The notes under the pieces are model-generated. The model was not told the origin of the DNA. It did not search any database and saw only the letters and a program-made list of their open reading frames with translations. Below are positions 58,701-64,000 of a stretch of DNA of 64,000 nucleotides, piece by piece. Position numbers and translations under genes: made by a program. The number at the start of each line of letters is the position of its first letter. The first letter of the stretch is position 1. Source of the stretch: Saccharopolyspora_D taberi (GTDB taxonomy: Bacteria > Actinomycetota > Actinomycetes > Mycobacteriales > Pseudonocardiaceae); NCBI RefSeq assembly GCF_039534165.1, contig NZ_BAAAUX010000010.1, forward strand, positions 124,001 through 188,000. Direction: 5' to 3'.

Positions 58701-59322
58701 GGGCAACATCCTCGGCGCGGAGCAGTCGGGCCACATCGCCGGCGTGGGCTTCGACCTGTACGTGCGCCTGGTGGGAGAGGCGGTCGAAGCCTTCCGCAGG
58801 CACGCGGGAGCGGAGCCGGGCGCGGTGGAGGAGGAACTCCCGGAGGTCCGGGTCGACCTGCCGGTCGACGCCCACATCCCGCACGACTACGTGCCGGGCG
58901 AGCGCCTGCGGCTGGAGGCGTACCGCAAGATCGCCGCGGCGGCGGACGCGGAAGCCCTGGACGCGGTCCGAGCGGAGCTGACCGACCGCTACGGCCCGCT
59001 ACCGGAGCCGGTGGAGCGCCTGCTCAAGGTCGCGGGCTTCCGCCAGGTGTGCCGCAAGCACGGCGTCACGGAGGTGACCCTGCAGGGCTCGTCCCTCCGA
59101 GTCGCCCCGATGGAACTCGCCGACTCGCAGCTGGTGCGCCTCAAGCGCCTGTACCCGAAGGCGGTCTACAAGGCAGCGGTGCGCACGGTGTCGATACCCC
59201 GCCCGACGGAGGGCGCGGCGGGCGGCAGGATCGGCGCACCCCCGCTGCGCGACGACGCCCTGCTGGACTGGTGCGCAGGACTGCTGGAGTCGCTGGCCGG
59301 ACGCCCCGCCCCAGTCGGCTGA
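55738..59322 (+). CDS. mfd: Transcription-repair coupling factor
   Basis: 1194-aa DNA translocase that removes stalled RNA polymerase and recruits UvrA. N-terminal UvrB-like region (about 1-460), RNA-polymerase-interaction (CarD-like) domain (FVVHEQHGIGKYVEMV, about 505-570), RecG-like motor with GDVGYGKTEIAV (Walker A), VDEEQRFGVEHKE (DEEQ), SATPIPRTLEMSM, and TETGLDISNANTLIVERSD, and a C-terminal autoinhibitory domain. ATG 55738 has GAGG 9 nt upstream; the frame runs back to 55579 through the 15-bp repeats but this is not credible coding sequence. Complete and normal in size. Confidence 0.96.
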   Translation: MSQAGPLRGLLETMLRDTAVRRVVDAVDDPRLVLEGPAAARPLAASALAAADRPVLLVTATGREAEEVAAAAADLIGSAGVEVFPSWETLPHERLSPRADTVGRRLAVLRRLAHPEEHPHGQVKVLVATVRSLIQPIAPGLGELRPVQLRVGAEHDFEDVVDKLAGLAYNRVDMVEKRGEFAVRGGIVDVFPPTDEHPLRVEFWGDEVTEIRPFSVADQRSLPGAEDTELFAPGCRELLITADVQERAAKLAEQHEADAHLHEMLGKIAGGAPVEGMEALIPALCVGEMQLLTDLVPPRTHVLLADPEKVRARAADLVRTGQEFLEASWMVAADGGKAPIDLGASAYRGLAEVAEHTRSLGLPWWSLTQLSSEDAEDDGVVRLALKQVEAYRGEVERAFADLRAHTAAGGAAVLVVAGTGTAQRAVQQLREGELPARHAEDGLPAEPEPGVITVVRGALEDGFAAPDVALVVLTEADLTGGRGGTSTKDMRRMPSRRRNAVDPLALKAGDFVVHEQHGIGKYVEMVQRTVGGATREYLVLEYASSKRGQPGDRLFVPTDQLDEVSRYVGGELPTLNKLGGSDWKNTKAKARKAVKEIAAELVQLYAARQSAPGHAFGADSPWQRELEDAFPYTETGDQLAAIDEVKADMQRAVPMDRVICGDVGYGKTEIAVRAAFKAVQDGKQVAVLVPTTLLAQQHLNTFTDRMRSFPVNVKGLSRFTDPLESEQTITGLAEGTVDIVIGTHRLLQTGVRYKDLGLVIVDEEQRFGVEHKEHIKALRTHVDVLTMSATPIPRTLEMSMAGIREMSTILTPPEERHPVLTYVGGYDEKQVAAAIRRELLRDGQVFFVHNRVQTIEKAARQLRELVPEARIVTAHGQMNEERLEKIIQGFWEREHDVLVCTTIVETGLDISNANTLIVERSDVLGLSQLHQLRGRVGRARERGYAYFLYPPEKPLTDTAHDRLATIAQNSELGAGMAVAMKDLEIRGAGNILGAEQSGHIAGVGFDLYVRLVGEAVEAFRRHAGAEPGAVEEELPEVRVDLPVDAHIPHDYVPGERLRLEAYRKIAAAADAEALDAVRAELTDRYGPLPEPVERLLKVAGFRQVCRKHGVTEVTLQGSSLRVAPMELADSQLVRLKRLYPKAVYKAAVRTVSIPRPTEGAAGGRIGAPPLRDDALLDWCAGLLESLAGRPAPVG

Positions 59323-59366
59323 GCCTCGGGCGGGCTGCTCGGGTCGGTTGATCCGGCCGAGGCCCG

Positions 59367-59445
59367 AGGTCGGGGTCGAAGTCCCCGACCGAACCCCGAA
59401 CCGCGTCGGTCCCGGAGAGGTCTGGGGCGGCGAGCGCCCCAGACC
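59367..59445 (+). terminator. Two consecutive hairpins after mfd
   Basis: GGTCGGGG / CCCCGACC (about 59368-59390) and GGTCTGGGGCG-GCGA-CGCCCCAGACC-type (59419-59445). The second, starting TCCCGGAGA, resembles one hairpin of the 86-bp repeat units at 6.1-6.4 kb. Confidence 0.65.
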
Positions 59446-59549
59446 CACCCGACCGCACCGCCCCCGCGCCTCACCACCCCGGCTCCTGAGTTGCCGACCC
59501 CGCGCCTCCGAGTGACCGTTGACGCGATCGTCACGAGGAGGCGCGAACC

Positions 59550-61226
59550 ATGGCGGAGAACAAGATCCCCGCGCACGTGCCGGAAACCCGGGCGGCCGAG
59601 CAGCGGGCGCGCACCGACTACGTCGTCTTCGGCGTCACCGCCGCCATCACGGTCTTCTTCGTCGGCTGGGGCGTGCTGTCGACCGAGACGCTGGCCAGCT
59701 CGGCGAGCAACGCGCTGGCGTGGCTGGTCACCAACATCGGCTGGGGGTTCGTGCTGGCCGCCACCGGTTTCGTGGTGTTCGCGCTGTGGCTGGCGTTCAG
59801 CCGGTACGGGACGATCCCGCTGGGCGAGGACGACGAGGAACCGGAGTTCCGCACGGTGTCCTGGATCGCGATGATGTTCAGCGCGGGCATGGGCATCGGG
59901 CTGATGTTCTTCGGCGTCAGCGAACCGCTCGCGCACTTCGTCGAGCCGCCGCCGGGGACGGTGCCGCCCTACACCGACGAGGCGATCGAGACGGCGATGG
60001 CGACCACGCTGTTCCACTGGACGCTGCACCCGTGGTCGATCTACGCGGTGGTCGGGCTCGCCATCGCCTACGGCAGCTTCCGGCGCGGGCGCAAGCAGCT
60101 GATCAGCGCGGTGTTCGCCCCGCTGTTCGGCCAGCGCCGCTGCGACGGGCCGATCGGCAGGCTGATCGACATCCTCGCGCTGTTCGCGACCCTGTTCGGC
60201 TCGGCGGCCTCGCTCGGGCTGGGCACCCTGCAGATCCAGAGCGGCATGCAGTCGGCGGGCTGGATCGGCGGGGTCGGCACCACCGTGCTGGTGCTGATCA
60301 TCGTGGTGCTGACCATCTGCTTCGTCATCTCGGCGGTCTCCGGCATCGCCCGCGGCATCCAGTGGCTGTCCAACATCAACATGGTGCTGGCCGCGCTGCT
60401 GGCGGTCTTCGTGTTCGTCGTCGGGCCGACGGTGTTCATCCTCGACCTGCTGCCGATGTCGATCGGCGACTACTTCCGCGACTTCGCCACCATGATCGCC
60501 CGCTCCGGCGCCACCGGCGGCGACGTGATGAACAGCTGGCTGTCCAGCTGGACGATCTTCTACTGGGCGTGGTGGATCTCCTGGACGCCGTTCGTGGGCA
60601 TGTTCATCGCCCGGATCAGCCGGGGCCGCACGATCCGCCAGTTCGTCGCAGGCGTGATCCTGGTGCCGAGCGTGGTCAGCCTGGTGTGGTTCTGCATCCT
60701 CGGCGGCAGCGCGATCCGCATCCAGGACGGCGGCGCCGACGTCTACGCGAGCGGCGGCGAGGAGGCGCAGACCTTCTCGGTGCTGGAGACCCTGCCGCTG
60801 TCGGCGATCACCACGATCCTGGTCATGATCCTGGTGGCGATCTTCTTCGTCTCCGGCGCGGACGCCGCCTCGGTGGTGATGGGCACGCTGTCGCAGCGCG
60901 GCTCGATCGAGCCGAACCGGTGGATGGTGATCTTCTGGGGTGCCGCGACCGGTGCGGTGGCCGCGATCATGCTGGTGATCGGCGGCGAGGACGCGCTCAG
61001 CGGCATCCAGAACCTGACCTTCATCGCCTCCGCCCCGTTCGCGGTCGTGATGGTCGCGCTGTGCGTGTCGCTGACCAAGGACCTGCGCAGCGACCCGCTG
61101 ATGCAGCGCGGCGAGAAGGGCGCGGAGGTCCTGGAGCAGGCGGTCATCGCGGGAACCGAACGCCACGGCGAGGACTTCCAGCTGGAGGTGGGTCCCGCCC
61201 ACCACGACGAGGACGAGAAGGCTTGA
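59550..61226 (+). CDS. BCCT-family betaine/carnitine/choline transporter
   Basis: 558 aa, 12 helices. The BCCT signature in TM8, WAWWISWTPFVGMFIARISRGRTIR, has the aromatic box that holds trimethylammonium groups, and MFSAGMGIGLMFFGVSEP is the TM3 motif with the Gly pattern of Na-coupled betaine carriers (BetP). N-terminus and charged C-terminal tail (HHDEDEKA) are cytoplasmic and could sense osmotic state. GAGGAGG precedes ATG 59550. Likely osmoprotectant uptake. Confidence 0.93.
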   Translation: MAENKIPAHVPETRAAEQRARTDYVVFGVTAAITVFFVGWGVLSTETLASSASNALAWLVTNIGWGFVLAATGFVVFALWLAFSRYGTIPLGEDDEEPEFRTVSWIAMMFSAGMGIGLMFFGVSEPLAHFVEPPPGTVPPYTDEAIETAMATTLFHWTLHPWSIYAVVGLAIAYGSFRRGRKQLISAVFAPLFGQRRCDGPIGRLIDILALFATLFGSAASLGLGTLQIQSGMQSAGWIGGVGTTVLVLIIVVLTICFVISAVSGIARGIQWLSNINMVLAALLAVFVFVVGPTVFILDLLPMSIGDYFRDFATMIARSGATGGDVMNSWLSSWTIFYWAWWISWTPFVGMFIARISRGRTIRQFVAGVILVPSVVSLVWFCILGGSAIRIQDGGADVYASGGEEAQTFSVLETLPLSAITTILVMILVAIFFVSGADAASVVMGTLSQRGSIEPNRWMVIFWGAATGAVAAIMLVIGGEDALSGIQNLTFIASAPFAVVMVALCVSLTKDLRSDPLMQRGEKGAEVLEQAVIAGTERHGEDFQLEVGPAHHDEDEKA

Positions 61227-61566
61227 TCGACCGCGTTCTCCGGCCGGAATCGGGGAATATGCCAACAGGAATTGCTCTCGCCGCTTGATCGCTTTCCGCT
61301 GGTGCGCGTTCCGAATTCCGCGCTACCGCCCATCGGTGCTTCCGGCTGCGCCGAACCAGCGATTTCCGTTGCTGCATTTGAGCTTTTCGGATATTCACGC
61401 TGAATCGTTATCGCCACGTTTCGTGGGTTTCTGCCAGGATCGTTCGGGCCCCAGTGACTGTTCGGCACAGTGACTGTTCAGCACAGTGACTGTCCGGCAC
61501 AGTGACTGTTCGGCACAGTGACTGTTCGGCACTGCGGCGGGTTCGCCTGGAATCGGTGGAGGTTCC
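61227..61566. other. 340-bp gap before the PE-like gene, with iteron array
   Basis: The first 220 bp hold no recognisable feature and are somewhat AT-richer than the genes. The array at 61452-61531 and a ribosome site GGAGG at 61558-61562 fill the end. The promoter of the PE/PPE-like/EspG genes should lie here. Confidence 0.6.
61452..61531 (+). repeat. Five tandem 16-bp repeats (iterons) with palindromic core
   Basis: CAGTGACTGTTCGGCA five times, with only one substitution each in units 2 and 3. The core CAGT-G-ACTG is palindromic, so each unit may hold a protein dimer. It ends 35 bp before the GTG of the PE-like gene. Confidence 0.9.
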
Positions 61567-61962
61567 GTGGGAGTCGTAGAGGCGTTCGTGACGGTGTCGC
61601 GCGACGGTGCGATCGCGCCGCCAGGTCAGGCCGTGCACGCGGCCGGGGCGGGCGGGACGACCACCGCGTTCGAGGTGGACCGGGACCGGATTCCTGAGAT
61701 CGTCGCCGATCTCGGCCGCGCGGTCGACGCCCTGGCCGAGGCCGAGCGCGCGGCGCGCGAGGGCGACGGCTTCGTCCCTCCCGGGGAGGACCCGGTCAGC
61801 GCGGGCGCCGCGTGGGAGATGGGTCCGCAGCTGACCGGGAAGTACCTGGCCAGGATCGCAGTGGTCCGGGCGGGTCTGGAGTCGATGATCCTCAACCTGC
61901 GCGCCGCGATGGCCCAGCACGACGCGGAGGAGGGCCGAGCGCCCGGTTCGTCCGGGGCCTGA
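61567..61962 (+). CDS. PE-domain-like protein (ESX-type secretion substrate)
   Basis: 131 aa from GTG 61567 (GGAGG 4 nt upstream). The region AFEVDRDRIPEIVADLGRAVDALAEAERAAREGDGFVPPGEDPVSAGAAWEM, followed by a second helix pair, has the layout of actinobacterial PE-type proteins: an Asp-containing N-terminal strand, helix, PPGxDPVS turn, second helix. It lacks the N-terminal Pro-Glu of mycobacterial PE proteins. It stands directly before a PPE-like gene and espG, which supports an ESX/type VII context. Confidence 0.65.
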   Translation: MGVVEAFVTVSRDGAIAPPGQAVHAAGAGGTTTAFEVDRDRIPEIVADLGRAVDALAEAERAAREGDGFVPPGEDPVSAGAAWEMGPQLTGKYLARIAVVRAGLESMILNLRAAMAQHDAEEGRAPGSSGA

Positions 61963-61999
61963 CGACGGCAAGTCGGGGGGAACGTTTCAGGAGGCTGCG

Positions 62000-62668
62000 A
62001 TGATCAGCGCTTTCGAGGCGGGGGTCAGGTCGGCGGAGCGCACGATCACTCCCGACCTGCGCGTCAGCGGTGTCGCCGGGCACCTCATCCACCGCTGGTT
62101 CCACCGGGGCAACGGCACCGGCAGCGCCCGGGCCGCCGCGCGGGCGTGGCGGGAGGTCGCCGAGCACCACGACGCCGCGGCGGCGGCGATCGACGACGCC
62201 ATCGCCAAGCTCGGCGAGTCCGGGCGGGGCGGAGCCGGGCTCGTGGCGCCGCTGCGGCGCACCGTCGAGGCGTGCGCCGTGGAGGCGGTCGTGGCGGCGG
62301 AGGCCATCGACGCCCAGATCTCCTGCTTCCACGAAGCGAAGGACCGCGTCGTGGACGTCGGCTCCGAGCCGCCCTGCCTGGACCTCAGCGCACCGATCGC
62401 GCTGGTGAACCTGGCCGTTGCGACCGCCGAGCACTGGTCCGCGGTGCGGGCGAACCAGGATGCCCTGGAGCGGTACGGGGCGGCGACCGAAGGCAACGTC
62501 GCGAACCTGCCGCGCTTCGGCCAGCACGAGCGCCCGAGCCGTCCACAACGGACCCAAATCTCGCCGCAGGACACCACCCCGGCCCCGCAGGACCGGCACC
62601 GGGAACGCAGGCGCCTGTTCGGCCTGGTGCGCCGGGGCAGGCGGAAGGACGTCCAGGATGCGGATTGA
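62000..62668 (+). CDS. PPE/WXG100-like helical protein
   Basis: 222 aa. AGGAGG 6 nt before ATG 62000. The central part ARAAARAWREVAEHHDAAAAAIDDAIAKLG resembles the first helical hairpin of PPE-like proteins with a Trp where WxG is expected, then a long second helical stretch. The C-terminal 50 residues are Gln/Pro/Arg-rich, ending RRLFGLVRRGRRKD. It has no clear YxxxD/E secretion signal, so assignment as a secreted partner of the PE-like protein is inference. It overlaps the espG start by 11 bp. Confidence 0.5.
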   Translation: MISAFEAGVRSAERTITPDLRVSGVAGHLIHRWFHRGNGTGSARAAARAWREVAEHHDAAAAAIDDAIAKLGESGRGGAGLVAPLRRTVEACAVEAVVAAEAIDAQISCFHEAKDRVVDVGSEPPCLDLSAPIALVNLAVATAEHWSAVRANQDALERYGAATEGNVANLPRFGQHERPSRPQRTQISPQDTTPAPQDRHRERRRLFGLVRRGRRKDVQDAD

Positions 62669-63413
62669 CGGCATCATCGACCAGCCCGTCTCCCTCGACT
62701 ACGCGGCGTTCGACGTGCTGTACGCGGCCGAGTGCGGTGAGGACGCGCCGAAACCCGTTGGCCTGGAAGGGATTTCCCCCGGCGCCACCTACCAGGAGCG
62801 GCTCCGCGTCGTGGACGAGGTGCTGGCCGGACTGCACGCTCGCGGGCTCGCGGTGGTCGACACCCCGGTCCGCCCGCTGCTCGACACCGTCCGGTTGCTG
62901 TGGGAGCCGCACCTCGCGATCTACGGCTGGTACACCGGCGGATCCGGATCGGGCAGCTTCCACATCGCCGCTTCCGAGGACTTCGCGGTGTTCGCCGGCC
63001 TGGCCGGCGATGTCGTCACCCTGCAGCCGATCAGCTGGGATTCCTTGTACACCAAGGCGTTCGAGCTCGTCCCGGAGGTCGGCCCGGTCCCGGGTGGCAG
63101 CTTCGTGCTGCCGGTGCGGCCCGCTTCCCGGCACGACAGCGGAAGCCTGCTGGACCCGGTGTACGAAGAGGACGACGAGGATCCGGTCGACCGCGAGCAG
63201 GCCAGGGCGCAGGAGCTGGTCCACGGTTCCCGGCCGCTGTTCGCCATGCAGGTGTTCAAAGCGAGCCGCACCGAATTCCCATTGCACTGCTACGCAGGCG
63301 AAAACGGTGCCGTGCTTGCGGTGCGCAAACAACCGCGTCCCGGAGCCGACCCCCGTCTGCACCTGATTCCCGCGACCCGCGGCACGTTCGGCCGCGAGGT
63401 CCGCGCGTTATGA
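62658..63413 (+). CDS. EspG-family ESX secretion chaperone
   Basis: 251 aa. EspG proteins bind PE-PPE pairs in the cytosol and deliver them to the type VII machine. N-terminus LDYAAFDVLYAAECGEDAPKPVGLEGISPGATYQERLRVVDEVLAGLHARGLAV matches the family order, followed by a beta-rich core with PLLDTVRLLWEPHLAIYGWY. ATG 62658 lies within the previous gene (11-bp overlap), so the three genes are one operon. No ESX core gene (eccC, eccD) is in the window. Confidence 0.75.
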   Translation: MRIDGIIDQPVSLDYAAFDVLYAAECGEDAPKPVGLEGISPGATYQERLRVVDEVLAGLHARGLAVVDTPVRPLLDTVRLLWEPHLAIYGWYTGGSGSGSFHIAASEDFAVFAGLAGDVVTLQPISWDSLYTKAFELVPEVGPVPGGSFVLPVRPASRHDSGSLLDPVYEEDDEDPVDREQARAQELVHGSRPLFAMQVFKASRTEFPLHCYAGENGAVLAVRKQPRPGADPRLHLIPATRGTFGREVRAL

Positions 63414-63486
63414 GGATGTGATGGAACCTGCCCGTCCCCGGCGCGTCTGAAGGTGCGTAACGGCAATTCGCAAGGGGGCCATCACC

Positions 63487-64000
63487 ATGTCTGTCCGCAA
63501 CAAGCTCGCCATCGCCACCGGTTCGGTCGTGCTGTCCGCGCTCGCGCTCACCGGGTGCTCGGCCGGTGCCCAGCCCGCGCCGCCCGCTCCCGCGCAGGGC
63601 AACGGGGTCCAGGCCGCGGTCGGCGACACCGGCGGGGCCGTCGACACCAGCGGCCGGATCGACATCCGGGGCGGGCAGCACGGCTCCGAGGAGCGCGTGG
63701 TCTTCGACTTCAGCGCGCTTCCCGAGCTCTCCGGTGGGATCAAGGTGATGAAGTCCGAGATGGACACGAAGTCCCCGGTGTGGGGCGGCTCGGGCGAGCC
63801 CGTCGAGGGTATGAAGGGCAACACCTTCCTGCACGTCTACCTGGAGGCCGCGGACGCGGCGCGGACCACCGAGGGCCCGGAGGAGTTCGGCCTGCCGACC
63901 GCCAGGAGCGCGGTCGTCAACGACAACTCCCACGGCACCGCCGAGCTGACCGTCGGCCTCGACGCCGCGGTGGACTTCGAGGTGCTGGTCGAGGGCGAGA
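63487..64000 (+). CDS. AMIN-like-domain lipoprotein (partial, cut by window end)
   Basis: 171 codons seen. AAGGGGG precedes ATG 63487. The signal peptide has the lipobox SALALTGC, so Cys near residue 23 is lipidated. The mature part, SGRIDIRGGQHGSEERVVFDFSALPELSGGIKVMKSEM...GSGEPVEGMKGNTFLHVYLE, follows the AMIN-like domain pattern found in many actinobacterial lipoproteins, which may bind cell-wall polymers. Stop codon not reached. Confidence 0.7.
   Translation, partial: MSVRNKLAIATGSVVLSALALTGCSAGAQPAPPAPAQGNGVQAAVGDTGGAVDTSGRIDIRGGQHGSEERVVFDFSALPELSGGIKVMKSEMDTKSPVWGGSGEPVEGMKGNTFLHVYLEAADAARTTEGPEEFGLPTARSAVVNDNSHGTAELTVGLDAAVDFEVLVEGE

Noticed and set aside
55204..58884. A 1226-codon open frame on the minus strand across mfd
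   Set aside because: Antisense to mfd, whose every motif is intact; its composition is His/Arg/Gln-rich from reading GC-rich codons in reverse. Similar long antisense frames at 37624-40908, 29398-32217, 3327-5099 and 50105-53023 were rejected for the same reason.
61452..61531. CRISPR array
   Set aside because: Units are contiguous 16-mers without unique spacers, and there are no cas genes.

Overview
ORGANISM. The window is very GC-rich actinobacterial DNA. Its backbone gene order (pmt, rsmI, pabB, metG, tatD, rpfB, ksgA, ispE, acyl-CoA ligase, pth, rplY, prs, glmU, mfd) is the order known from the Mycobacterium tuberculosis Rv1002c-Rv1020 region. A PE/PPE-like/EspG trio, a DUF4185 protein (arabinan-degrading family), protein O-mannosylation and spinosyn-type deoxysugar genes point to a mycolate-less member of Pseudonocardiaceae. 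Saccharopolyspora is my best guess, by inference only. A run of 58 Ns at 30678-30735 shows that this is a draft scaffold.

LAYOUT. 1-3.3 kb: a NarL-type two-component pair (RR cut by the window edge) divergent from a two-gene ABC exporter. 3.3-8.7 kb: protein O-mannosyltransferase divergent from rsmI, then pabB divergent from a DUF4185/GH183-like protein; the convergent gaps on either side hold two copies of a long palindromic element. 9.0-11.4 kb: PadR regulator plus DrrAB-like ABC exporter. 11.4-23.3 kb: metG, two tiny overlapping ORFs, tatD, a long-leader rpfB, ksgA, a SAM riboswitch with metNIQ, ispE, and a hairpin-rich leader in front of an ABC-F ATPase.

23.4-32.9 kb is an accessory island splitting ispE/ABC-F from the acyl-CoA ligase/pth block: a LysR gene beside a decayed DJ-1/PfpI gene, a SARP-type activator, an SDR lacking the catalytic Lys, a WecB-like epimerase and a four-gene cassette (sugar-1-P thymidylyltransferase, 4,6-dehydratase, 2,3-dehydratase, 3-ketoreductase) predicted to make an NDP-4-keto-2,6-dideoxyhexose. 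No glycosyltransferase or aglycone gene is in the window.

33-45.6 kb: acyl-CoA ligase, pth, rplY, an HxlR/NAD(P)-reductase pair, a large secreted subtilase, an Nramp-like transporter, a nitroreductase, prs and glmU. 45.9-55.5 kb: a GGDEF protein just downstream of tRNA-Gln(UUG), a fatty-acid desaturase/TetR pair with a double-palindrome operator, an IclR/pobA pair, a LysR pseudogene divergent from an aromatic-acid MFS transporter, and a PQQ-type sugar dehydrogenase lipoprotein. 55.7-64 kb: mfd, a BCCT transporter, a 5 x 16 bp repeat array before the PE/PPE-like/EspG genes, and a lipoprotein cut by the window end.

THEMES. Many genes lack a Shine-Dalgarno sequence and instead show a TANNNT box 6-7 nt before the start codon (leaderless transcripts). 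Palindromic and tandem repeats sit almost entirely in convergent gaps or just upstream of promoters. The most interesting items are the tandem tiny ORFs before tatD, the orphan deoxysugar island, the SAM riboswitch whose P1 stem covers a small-ORF ribosome site, the iteron array before the ESX-type genes, and the palindromic repeat family.
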